A DNA stretch of 64,000 nucleotides from Marinobacter halotolerans (GTDB lineage Bacteria; Pseudomonadota; Gammaproteobacteria; Pseudomonadales; Oleiphilaceae): contig NZ_VMHP01000002.1 of NCBI RefSeq assembly GCF_008795985.1, positions 310,001-374,000 on the forward strand. Direction: 5' to 3'. The notes below the pieces were generated by a model. It ran no database searches. It worked only from the letters and a program-made list of their open reading frames with translations, and was not told the DNA's origin. This document shows positions 1 to 7,720 of the stretch, piece after piece. Positions within the stretch are counted from its first letter, which is position 1. Each line of letters opens with the position of its first letter. A program made the translations under genes and the position numbers.

Positions 1-96
1 AGCAACTACCTGGGCAAGATCGTGATTGTTCCGGACGCCCAGTGGGAAGAGCATGGTGCTCCGTTTGCGTTGTCAGCCAGCCCGGAGGCAAATTGA
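1..96 (+). CDS. 3' end of an upstream gene (partial)
   Basis: Frame 1 is open from the window edge to a TGA at 94-96 and encodes the last 31 residues of a protein. The visible part contains GKIVIVPD, which resembles the C-terminal strand of zinc-type (MDR) dehydrogenases, but this is too short to assign a family. The stop overlaps the next start codon by one base (TGATG), so the two genes are probably translationally coupled in one operon. Confidence 0.6.
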   Translation, partial: SNYLGKIVIVPDAQWEEHGAPFALSASPEAN

Positions 97-1166
97 TGAA
101 ACCTGAATTGACGCTGCAGTTGATGGATACCCACGCCGGCGGGGATGTAAGCCGTATCGTGACCGGTGGCATATGCGAGCTTCCGGGATCGACCGTGCGG
201 GCCCAGATGGAATATCTGCGGGATGAGGCCGACGGTCTGCGCAGGTTGTTGCTGGAAGAACCCTATGGTCTGCCGGAAATGTCCGTTGACCTGCTGGTGC
301 CGGCAACTGACCCGGAAGCCGTAGCCGGATACATCATCATGGAAGTGATGGGGTATCCGATATATTCCGGCTCGAACACTATTTGCACGGCTACTGCCGT
401 GCTGGAAGCGGGTATTGTGCCCAAGCGTGAAGGTTGGCAGAGCTTCGTGCTGGAGGCTCCCGCAGGTCTCGTCAATATTGATGCATTGGTGCGCGATAAT
501 GTGGTGGAAGCCGTCACCTGCGGCGGGCTACCCAGCTATATCGATACCTATCAGGCCACTATTCATGTTCCGTCTGTGGGTGATGTGACCTACAGCGTGG
601 CCTACAGTGGTGGTTTCTACGCGCTGGTGGATGCAACCAGCCTGGGATTCTCGCTGACGCTGGAGGAAGAGCGCAGGCTCAGCGACTGCGCCTATCATAT
701 TGTTGAAGCCATAAAGGCTGAGCGCGGTTTTTCCCATTACACGCTGGGCGATGTCGGGCCGTTGCCATTTCTTCATTTTATGGGGCCTGTTGAGCAGTTG
801 TCCGATCACTCCTACCGCTCCCGGTCTGCGACCTACGTTCACCCGGGAGTGATCTGCCGCAGCACAACGGGCACGGGCACGTCCGCAAGACTTGCCCTGA
901 TGCACTACGAGGGCCTGATCAACCCCGGTGATCGCCTGGAAACGGTTTCTCTACGAAAAACCAAATTCATCGGCGAGTTCACCGGGGTGCGTCAGGAAGG
1001 CGCCCATCAGGTGGTGGAAAACAACATCACCGGCAAAAGCTATGTGCTGAGCCGCGGCGACATCATCGTCAACTGCGATGACCCGATGGTGGAATGTGGC
1101 GGACTGACACACATCCTAACCGACGAGATCCGAGCCAAAGCCGAGGCTGCTCCCGACTCGACCTGA
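96..1166 (+). CDS. proline racemase / hydroxyproline epimerase-dehydratase family protein
   Basis: Family enzymes racemise proline, epimerise 4-hydroxyproline or dehydrate trans-3-hydroxyproline, using two facing active-site residues. The protein has 356 residues from ATG 96, the start coupled to the preceding stop. The two active-site loops are recognisable, but the usual catalytic Cys positions hold Ser91 (YSGSNT, normally MCGHNT) and Thr258 (STTGTGTSAR, normally PCGTGTSAR). A Cys/Thr pair is known for trans-3-hydroxy-L-proline dehydratase and Cys/Cys or Ser/Cys for racemases and epimerases. The Ser/Thr pair here leaves the reaction open, and a dehydratase-like or isomerase role is only inference. 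Its 3' end overlaps convergent ilvM by 51 bp. Confidence 0.8.
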   Translation: MKPELTLQLMDTHAGGDVSRIVTGGICELPGSTVRAQMEYLRDEADGLRRLLLEEPYGLPEMSVDLLVPATDPEAVAGYIIMEVMGYPIYSGSNTICTATAVLEAGIVPKREGWQSFVLEAPAGLVNIDALVRDNVVEAVTCGGLPSYIDTYQATIHVPSVGDVTYSVAYSGGFYALVDATSLGFSLTLEEERRLSDCAYHIVEAIKAERGFSHYTLGDVGPLPFLHFMGPVEQLSDHSYRSRSATYVHPGVICRSTTGTGTSARLALMHYEGLINPGDRLETVSLRKTKFIGEFTGVRQEGAHQVVENNITGKSYVLSRGDIIVNCDDPMVECGGLTHILTDEIRAKAEAAPDST

Positions 1167-1436
1167 ACCTCCGGGCAAGGCGACGCTGGCCACGGTGTGC
1201 AGTTTTTCGAGTTGGGATTGCAGCATGCCGATGGGTCGCGTGCCCTCCAGCGTCAGCTCGATATCGAGTTGGTCGCCGACGCTTTCGACCGCCATGCGGG
1301 CAATGCGAAAGCCGCGGATACGAATCACCTGGCAGAGCCGCTCCAGTGCCGCTGCTTCCGAGTCCATGCGGCAGTTGAGGGTGTGGCTGGCCGGGGACTG
1401 CCCGGGCCGGCTGTCCGATTGGCATTGGGGCTTCAT
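1116..1436 (-). CDS. ilvM: acetolactate synthase II small (regulatory) subunit, ACT domain
   Basis: The product is a 106-residue protein with a single ACT-type domain at about residues 15-85 (CRMDSEAAALERLCQVIRIR, then beta-rich sequence). That is the size and layout of IlvM. It is encoded directly after the large subunit and overlaps it by 4 bp (ATGA), as in ilvGM operons. The subunit stabilises and activates the catalytic subunit in branched-chain amino-acid synthesis. The C-terminal tail after residue 85 is Gly/Ser-rich and overlaps the convergent upstream gene by 51 bp, so the tail may be poorly conserved. Confidence 0.85.
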   Translation of the reverse strand: MKPQCQSDSRPGQSPASHTLNCRMDSEAAALERLCQVIRIRGFRIARMAVESVGDQLDIELTLEGTRPIGMLQSQLEKLHTVASVALPGGSGRVGSSLGFGSDLVG

Positions 1437-3133
1437 GCGATCTGCTCCTTGATAGGTCGGCTGGTACGTCTGGATTCATCGATCATGTCGGTGTTTGTGG
1501 CGCCAGGCCGGACAATAGGCCAGACGTTGTCTTCCCGATCGACGGCAACATGCAACAGCATGGGGCCGTTGTAGGCGAGAATGGTCTCGATGCCACGGCG
1601 GATCTGGTCGGTGCGTTCGATCTTCAGTGCCGGGATATCGAAGGCCCGGGCCATGGCCACGAAGTCGGGGTTGTCGTCCAGGTTTATCTGACTTTCCCGG
1701 TTGTTGTAGAACAGCTCCTGCTGCTGGCGGACCATGCCCAGGCACTGGTTGTCCATGACGATCAGTTTTACCGGCAGGTTGTAACGGCGGATGGTAGCCA
1801 GTTCCTGAGCGTTCATCATGAACGAGCCATCCCCGGTGACGTTGATGACGGTGTTGTTGCGATCCGCAAATTGGGCGCCGATGGCTGCGGGCAGGCCGAA
1901 GCCCATGGTGCCCAGGCCGCCGCTGGTAAGATGGTGGCGCGGGTGATCGAAGTCGTAGTGCTGGGCCACCCACATCTGGTGCTGGCCAACGTCGCAGGCG
2001 ATGACCGTGTCATCCGGGGCAATCCGGGAGAGCTGGCGGACAAAGGCCGGGCCGGTAATCGGTGCCAGGGGTTCTTCATTGTCCGCCGCGTGGAACCCGC
2101 CGGTGGTATACCAGGTGCGGCACTGTTTCTGCCAGTCCCTGATGGCCAGTGGTTCGGCCTGCAATGCGTCAGCCATTGATTTCAGGATGGCGTTCAGATC
2201 ACCGCGGATGGCCAGGTCGGCATTGCGCAGCTTGTTGATTTCGGCGGCGTCGGCATCAATGTGGATCATCCTGGCGTTGGGGGCAAAGCCGTCCAGTTTG
2301 CCGGTGGCACGATCGTCCAGGCGGGCGCCGATGACCAGCAACAGGTCGCATTCGTCGACGGCCCTGTTGGCCGCCCGGGAGCCGTGCATGCCCAGCATGC
2401 CGAGGTTGTAGGGATTATATTTGCCGGGGTTGCCGATGCCCTTCAGAGTCACAACCGCCGGCAACGCAGAGGAGTCGGCGAAGGCCCGGAAACTGTCCTC
2501 TGCATGGGCCAGGCTGATGCCGCCGCCACTGTAGAGCAGAGGCTTGCGGGCAGCGTGCAGCATCGCCAGAACGTCCGTCAGGTCCGTCGCAGCCGTTTCA
2601 CGCGGCTCAGGTTGAGGGAAGGGCGCATCGGCCACGTCAGTCAGCAACAGATCCTTGGGAATATCAATCCAGACCGGGCCGGGCCGACCGTTCTGGGCCA
2701 GCTCGATCGCCTCTTCCATGATCGAGGGCAGGCTGTCCGCATCGTCGATCAGGTAGCTGTGCTTAACGATGCCCAGGGTCATGCCCAGTACGTCGGTTTC
2801 CTGGAAGGCGTCGGTGCCGATCAGGCCCGAAGGCACCTGGCCGGTGATCACCAGCATGGGAATGGAATCCCGGTGGGCGTTGGCAACGCCGGTGATCAGG
2901 TTGGTGGCACCGGGGCCGGACGTGGCGATACACACCCCCAGCCTGCCACTGGCCCTGGCATAGCCGTCTGCTGCCAGGGCGCAGCCCTGTTCATGACGGC
3001 AGAGCACATGTTCCACTTCCGGGGCATCCACCAGCGCGTCGTATAGCGGCATAATGCAGCCGCCGGGATAACCGAAAACCGTGTCGATCTGGTGACGATG
3101 GAATGCTTCGAGAATGTGCTCTGCGCCGTTCAT
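1433..3133 (-). CDS. ilvG: acetolactate synthase large (catalytic) subunit
   Basis: This is the first common enzyme of isoleucine and valine synthesis. It condenses pyruvate with pyruvate or 2-ketobutyrate using thiamine diphosphate, Mg2+ and FAD. The N-terminal pyrimidine-binding domain begins MNGAEHILEAFHRHQIDTVFG and includes the catalytic Glu region (RHEQGCALAADGYAR). The C-terminal domain carries the ThDP/Mg motif GDGSFMMNAQEL and the following DNQCLGMVRQQQELF. The frame stays open upstream to a TTG at 3169, but that lies inside the attenuator, so ATG 3133 (566 residues) is preferred. The gene is controlled by the ilvL leader and attenuator just upstream and followed by ilvM. Confidence 0.95.
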   Translation of the reverse strand: MNGAEHILEAFHRHQIDTVFGYPGGCIMPLYDALVDAPEVEHVLCRHEQGCALAADGYARASGRLGVCIATSGPGATNLITGVANAHRDSIPMLVITGQVPSGLIGTDAFQETDVLGMTLGIVKHSYLIDDADSLPSIMEEAIELAQNGRPGPVWIDIPKDLLLTDVADAPFPQPEPRETAATDLTDVLAMLHAARKPLLYSGGGISLAHAEDSFRAFADSSALPAVVTLKGIGNPGKYNPYNLGMLGMHGSRAANRAVDECDLLLVIGARLDDRATGKLDGFAPNARMIHIDADAAEINKLRNADLAIRGDLNAILKSMADALQAEPLAIRDWQKQCRTWYTTGGFHAADNEEPLAPITGPAFVRQLSRIAPDDTVIACDVGQHQMWVAQHYDFDHPRHHLTSGGLGTMGFGLPAAIGAQFADRNNTVINVTGDGSFMMNAQELATIRRYNLPVKLIVMDNQCLGMVRQQQELFYNNRESQINLDDNPDFVAMARAFDIPALKIERTDQIRRGIETILAYNGPMLLHVAVDREDNVWPIVRPGATNTDMIDESRRTSRPIKEQIA

Positions 3134-3167
3134 GTTCTGGAGTCCTTTTTCGTCTTTTTTACGGGGC

Positions 3168-3203
3168 AAAAAAAAGCCCCCGGGACCTTTCGGTGCCGGG
3201 GGC
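3168..3203 (-). terminator. ilv attenuator (intrinsic terminator)
   Basis: Read on the minus strand, a 12-bp GC-rich stem (3192-3203 paired with 3176-3187, one mismatch, tetraloop GAAA) is followed by eight T residues (3175-3168). It lies 24 nt downstream of the stop of the branched-chain-rich leader peptide and 34 nt upstream of ilvG. This is the arrangement of a transcription attenuator. When Ile, Val or Leu charging is low, ribosome stalling in ilvL should favour an antiterminator. Confidence 0.9.
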
Positions 3204-3227
3204 TTTGGGTGTTCTGTCGAGCTGTTG

Positions 3228-3320
3228 CTATCTCACTCGGCTGTCCACGCGCAAGCCCCCGGATGGCACCACGACCACCAGGACAAGCTTCACTAGGACA
3301 ATCACTGAAATGAGATTCAT
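3228..3320 (-). CDS. ilvL: ilvGM leader peptide
   Basis: The 30-codon ORF starts at ATG 3320 and ends at TAG 3228-3230. It was found by reading the minus strand upstream of the attenuator. It begins MNLISVIVLVKLVLVVVVPS, giving 15 Ile, Leu or Val codons among the first 18, and then a polar tail. Run length and content match leader peptides that sense charged tRNA-Ile, -Val and -Leu. It is followed at once by the terminator hairpin, so regulation of ilvGM by attenuation is strongly supported. Confidence 0.92.
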   Translation of the reverse strand: MNLISVIVLVKLVLVVVVPSGGLRVDSRVR

Positions 3321-3424
3321 AAAATGGGCAACGACTCTGAATCTGTATTTGATTTAAGTGTAGAATCTACCCCACGTTTTTAGCCGTTTGCAACCTTTTT
3401 TCTCTTCCTGTGTGTGAGCAAGTC
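3321..3424. promoter_or_regulatory. divergent promoter region between ilvL and the efflux operon
   Basis: This 104-bp AT-rich gap must hold the start of the ilv leader transcript (minus) and probably that of the RND operon (plus). It contains a perfect dyad GTAGA-N-TCTAC at 3360-3370 near its middle, a possible operator. No convincing -35/-10 pair was assigned in either direction. Confidence 0.4.
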
Positions 3425-4507
3425 ATGACCAAAGCAAAGCTGGGATCCATCGGGCTGTCTCTTTTACTGTTAATCGCCCTGATCGTTTGGATGGCAACCG
3501 GTGAGGTGAAAGTGGCCAAACAGCAGGCGCCGGACGCGGCGCAGTCCACCGACACGGAATTGCCAGCGGTGCAGGTAGCGCAGAGACAGACGCAGTTGTA
3601 TCAGCCCGGTCTGCTTCTGCAGGGACAGATCGAGCCCTGGCAGTCAGTCACCGTTGCGGCGCGGGTGCCGGGAACCGTGGAGTCTCTGAACGTGGAGCTT
3701 GGGGATTCGGTCGAGGCCGGCCAGGTGATGGCGACGCTGTCAGAGGATGGCCGGCAGGCCGCCGTTACACGCTGGCAGGCCCGCCTTCGAAAGCTTGAGG
3801 CGGATCTGGCTGCGGCCAATCGGTTGCGGAGGCAGGATCTGATTTCCGAATCGGAAGTTCTGGCCCTCCAAAGCGAGATGGCCACCGCCAGGGCAGAATT
3901 GGCAGAGGCACAGCTGGCCATTGATCACCTGACCCCCAGGGCGCCCTTTGCCGGCACCATCAACCACAAGTCTGTTCAGGAAGGTGACCTGGTACAGGTC
4001 GGTTCACCCATGTTTGAACTGGTACGGATTGACCGACTGAAAGCGACCAGCCAGGTACCCCAGCAGTCCGTCAGCAAGGTGGCGGAAGGCCAGCCGGTCA
4101 TCGTTGAGACACTGGATGGCGACACCCTTGAGGGAGAAGTCCGCTTCATCGCCAGTGCCGCCGACGCCCAGACCCGCAGCTTTGCCGTCGAGATTGCCGT
4201 GGAGAATCCCGACCGCAAACGGATTGCCGGTGGCAGTGCCACACTGCGCGTTGCCCTGCCGGAAGTGCAGGCCATGTTTGTATCGCCAGCCTACCTCAGG
4301 CTTGGGGACGACGGTCGCCCGGGTATCCGCCACGTCAACGATGACAACGAAGTGATTTTCACCAGGGTCAGTCTGCTGAGTGTTACCACGGAAGGCGCCT
4401 GGGTAACGGGCCTGCCCTCTGAAATACGCCTGATTACCCGCGGCGCGGGTTTTGTGTCCCTTGGGCAGAAGGTTCGCCCGGTCTCTGCTGATACCGAGCG
4501 GGGCTGA
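3425..4507 (+). CDS. RND efflux periplasmic adaptor (membrane fusion protein)
   Basis: A 360-residue HlyD/AcrA-type adaptor that would couple the inner-membrane pump 4513-7599 to an outer-membrane channel. One N-terminal membrane segment or signal sequence (GLSLLLLIALIVWMATG) is followed by a biotinyl-lipoyl half (ARVPGTVESLNVELGDSVEAG), a short alpha-hairpin at about residues 115-165, the second lipoyl half (RAPFAGTINHKSVQEGDLVQ), and beta-barrel and membrane-proximal domains. ATG 3425 is used. GTG 3410 is an alternative, and neither has a strong ribosome-binding site. It ends 5 bp before the pump gene. No TolC-like gene is in the window. Confidence 0.88.
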   Translation: MTKAKLGSIGLSLLLLIALIVWMATGEVKVAKQQAPDAAQSTDTELPAVQVAQRQTQLYQPGLLLQGQIEPWQSVTVAARVPGTVESLNVELGDSVEAGQVMATLSEDGRQAAVTRWQARLRKLEADLAAANRLRRQDLISESEVLALQSEMATARAELAEAQLAIDHLTPRAPFAGTINHKSVQEGDLVQVGSPMFELVRIDRLKATSQVPQQSVSKVAEGQPVIVETLDGDTLEGEVRFIASAADAQTRSFAVEIAVENPDRKRIAGGSATLRVALPEVQAMFVSPAYLRLGDDGRPGIRHVNDDNEVIFTRVSLLSVTTEGAWVTGLPSEIRLITRGAGFVSLGQKVRPVSADTERG

Positions 4508-4512
4508 GCCAC

Positions 4513-7500
4513 ATGCGCCGGATCATTTTTGCGGCCCTTGACCGCAGTCGTACCGCCTTCCTGACTCTGCTGTTCCTGATTATCGGCGGTATTGCCGCCT
4601 TCCAGGCCATTCCCAAGGAAGCCAACCCCGACGTCACCATCCCGATGATCTACGTGTCCATGACTCTGGACGGCATCAGCCCGGAGGATTCCGAGCGTCT
4701 GCTGATCCGGCCCATGGAACAGGAGCTGCGCTCCCTTGAAGGGATCAAGGAGATGCGGTCCACCGCGTCTGAAGGACATGCCTCGGTAATGCTGGAGTTC
4801 GACGCCGGCTTCAACCCGGACAAGGCGCTGCAGGACGTTCGCGAAAAGGTGGACACTGCCCGCAGCAAACTGCCGCAGGAAGCCGACGAGCCCCGGGTGA
4901 ACGAGATAAACGTCTCGCTTTTCCCGGTTTTGTCGGTGGGGCTTTCCGGCCCGCTGTCAGAGCGCGAACTGGTGACCATTGCCCGGCGCCTGCAGGATGC
5001 CATTGAGGGCATACCGGAAGTACTGGAAGTGGATATCGGCGGTGACCGGGAAGACCTGTTGGAAGTGGTGGTGGACCCCCAGGTACTGGAAAGCTACGGC
5101 GTCGACTACGACACCCTGGGCCAACTGGTAACCCGCAATAACCAGCTGGTCGCCGCAGGCAGCCTGGACACCGGCGCCGGCAGGATGACCATCAAGGTGC
5201 CCGGCGTGATCGAAACCGTCGAAGACGTGATGACCATGCCCATCAAGGTGGATGGCGACACAGTGGTGACCTTCGGCGACGTGGCCATGCTGCAACGTAC
5301 TTTCAAGGACCCCACCGGCTTTGCCCGAATCAACGGCGAGCCGGCACTGGTGCTGGAAGTGTCCAAGCGCGCCGGGGCGAACATCATTGAAACCGTGGAG
5401 AAGGTAAAGGGCCTGATCAGCGACGCAGACAGCCAGCTGCCGGATGAACTGGAAGTACGTTACATCATGGATCAGTCCGGCGAGGTCCGGGACATTCTGG
5501 GTGACCTGCTGAACAACGTGCTGACAGCCATTGTGCTGGTGGTGGTGCTGATCATCGCTGCCATGGGCCCACGATCCGCCTTGCTGGTGGGTCTGACCAT
5601 TCCGGGCGCGTTCCTGACTGGCATTCTGGTGATCTGGGCGATGGGGCTGACCCTCAATATCGTCGTGCTTTTCAGCCTTATTCTGGTGGCCGGCATGCTC
5701 GTGGACGGGGCCATTGTGGTCTCCGAGCTGGCCGACCGGAATCTGTCGGAAGGCCAGCCGGTGAAAACGGCCTGGGGTGGGGCTGCCTCCAGAATGGCCT
5801 GGCCAATCATTGCCTCGACCGCCACCACCCTGGTGGTCTTCATGCCCCTGCTTTTCTGGCCCGGGGTTGTGGGCGAATTCATGAAATTTCTGCCGATGAC
5901 GGTCATCATTTGTCTGGCGGCCTCCCTGGCCATGGCGCTGGTATTTCTTCCGGTGCTCGGCAGCCTCGCTGGCGGTAAACGCGCGAAGCAGAGCCAGCAC
6001 ACCGGGCCCATGGGCAAAGCCTATCGTTCGGTTCTGGCACGGCTGCTGTCGGCACCATGGCTGACTCTGTTTGGTGTTCTCGCTGTGGTGGCCGTCATCT
6101 ACGGCGCCTACGCAAAATTCAATTATGGCGTCGAGTTCTTCCCCAGCGTGGAGCCGGATTCGGCACAGGTTCAGGTCAGGGCGCGGGGCGATCTGTCGGT
6201 CTGGGAACGGGACGAAATCGTCCGGGAAGTGGAATATCAATTGCGCGGCATGCCGGAAGTGAAAGCCCTGTATGCGCGTTCCATGGTCGCGGCGGGCAAT
6301 CGCATGGCGCCGGACGTGATCGGGGTGCTGCAGTTCCAGTTCACCGACTGGGACGAGCGCCGCCCGGCCAATCTGATTCTGGAAGAACTGCGCGACCGTA
6401 CCGCCGACATACCGGGCATCGAACTGGAATTCCGTAAGCAGGAAGGCGGTCCGGCGGATGGCAAGCCCATTGAGTTGCAGGTCAGCAGCCGTGACAGTGC
6501 CGGGCTCAACGACTACGTGGACCGGATCAGGTCGGAAATGGACACCATGGACGGCTTTGTAGATGTCGAGGACGACCGCAGCCTGCCGGGCATTGAGTGG
6601 CGCCTGAACGTAGACCGTGCGGCCGCTGCACGATTCGGTACCGATGTACTGGGCGTAGGCAGCGCCGTGCGTCTGGTGACCAATGGCCTTGTGCTGGCCA
6701 CCTATCGCCCGGAAGATGTCCGCGACGAAGTGGATATTGTGGTCCGCGTGCCCAATAACTGGCGGGAACTGGATCAGTTCCAGCGCCAGACCATCAATAC
6801 CGCCCGTGGCCAGGTGGCGCTATCGCAGTTTGTCGAACTGGAACCGGGCGACAAGGTGGGCAGCATTGTGCGGGTCGATGGCCAGCGCACCGTTACCATC
6901 AAATCGGATGTGGCACCGGGTAGCCAGGCGGCGGCATTGCTGAAAGCACTGCAGGAAAGAATGCCGGAGACGCCTGAGGGCGTGGCCATCAGCTTTGCAG
7001 GCGAAAATGCTGACCAGCAGCAGGCGGCGAATTTCCTGACGTCGGCGTTCCTGGTGGCCATTGGTTTGATGCTGCTTATTCTGGTCACCCAGTTCAATTC
7101 GCTTTACCAGACCCTGCTGATCCTCTCCGCCATTGTACTGTCTACCGCTGGCGTGCTGCTGGGGCTGCTGCTGAACGCCCAGTCATTCGGCATTGTGATG
7201 GTGGGTATGGGCATCATTGCCCTGGCGGGCATTGTGGTGAACAACAACATCATTCTGATCGACACCTACAACGAAATGCGGACCAGTGGGCTGGCTGCCT
7301 ATCACGCGGCCCTCGAAACCGGCTGCCTGCGTATGCGACCGGTGCTGCTCACCGCGGTGACTACCATTCTGGGCCTGATGCCCATGGTGTTTGGCGTTAA
7401 CGTGGATATGCTGACGCCATCACTGGGCATCGGTTCGCCCTCAACCCAGTGGTGGACGCAGCTTTCCAGTGCCATCGCCGGTGGGTTGGCGTTTGCCACT

Positions 7501-7599
7501 ATCCTGACCCTGTTTCTGACGCCGGCATTGCTGGTATTGGGTGCCCGTGTGGGCCAGCGAATTTCGGGATGGCGAAACAGCAGCGCCACCGAATTGTGA
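4513..7599 (+). CDS. RND family efflux transporter permease
   Basis: A 1028-residue inner-membrane proton-driven pump of the AcrB superfamily. It has the expected internal duplication: TM1 (residues 12-32), a large periplasmic loop, TM2-6 (about 335-480), TM7 (about 515), a second periplasmic loop, and TM8-12 (about 840-1010). In TM4, where AcrB has the proton-relay Asp pair, the motif is GMLVDGAIVVSE: Asp398 is kept and the second Asp is Gly399. Substrate cannot be read from sequence, and close relatives may export drugs or lipophilic compounds. It forms a two-gene operon with the adaptor. Confidence 0.92.
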   Translation: MRRIIFAALDRSRTAFLTLLFLIIGGIAAFQAIPKEANPDVTIPMIYVSMTLDGISPEDSERLLIRPMEQELRSLEGIKEMRSTASEGHASVMLEFDAGFNPDKALQDVREKVDTARSKLPQEADEPRVNEINVSLFPVLSVGLSGPLSERELVTIARRLQDAIEGIPEVLEVDIGGDREDLLEVVVDPQVLESYGVDYDTLGQLVTRNNQLVAAGSLDTGAGRMTIKVPGVIETVEDVMTMPIKVDGDTVVTFGDVAMLQRTFKDPTGFARINGEPALVLEVSKRAGANIIETVEKVKGLISDADSQLPDELEVRYIMDQSGEVRDILGDLLNNVLTAIVLVVVLIIAAMGPRSALLVGLTIPGAFLTGILVIWAMGLTLNIVVLFSLILVAGMLVDGAIVVSELADRNLSEGQPVKTAWGGAASRMAWPIIASTATTLVVFMPLLFWPGVVGEFMKFLPMTVIICLAASLAMALVFLPVLGSLAGGKRAKQSQHTGPMGKAYRSVLARLLSAPWLTLFGVLAVVAVIYGAYAKFNYGVEFFPSVEPDSAQVQVRARGDLSVWERDEIVREVEYQLRGMPEVKALYARSMVAAGNRMAPDVIGVLQFQFTDWDERRPANLILEELRDRTADIPGIELEFRKQEGGPADGKPIELQVSSRDSAGLNDYVDRIRSEMDTMDGFVDVEDDRSLPGIEWRLNVDRAAAARFGTDVLGVGSAVRLVTNGLVLATYRPEDVRDEVDIVVRVPNNWRELDQFQRQTINTARGQVALSQFVELEPGDKVGSIVRVDGQRTVTIKSDVAPGSQAAALLKALQERMPETPEGVAISFAGENADQQQAANFLTSAFLVAIGLMLLILVTQFNSLYQTLLILSAIVLSTAGVLLGLLLNAQSFGIVMVGMGIIALAGIVVNNNIILIDTYNEMRTSGLAAYHAALETGCLRMRPVLLTAVTTILGLMPMVFGVNVDMLTPSLGIGSPSTQWWTQLSSAIAGGLAFATILTLFLTPALLVLGARVGQRISGWRNSSATEL

Positions 7600-7720
7600 A
7601 CTTCTGTTGGCAAATTGCGTTATTTTTCATCGGCACAGGCGGAAAAGCGATTTCTATCGCATAATTGGTACCAAATATGAATTGAAGTTCATACTTTTAG
7701 TTCCAAAGAAGGAATTACTG

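Noticed and set aside
2261..3046. 261-codon plus-strand ORF
   Set aside because: Antisense to ilvG, no independent support.
4957..6240. 427-codon minus-strand ORF
   Set aside because: Shadow of the RND permease: His/Gln-rich composition typical of an antisense frame.
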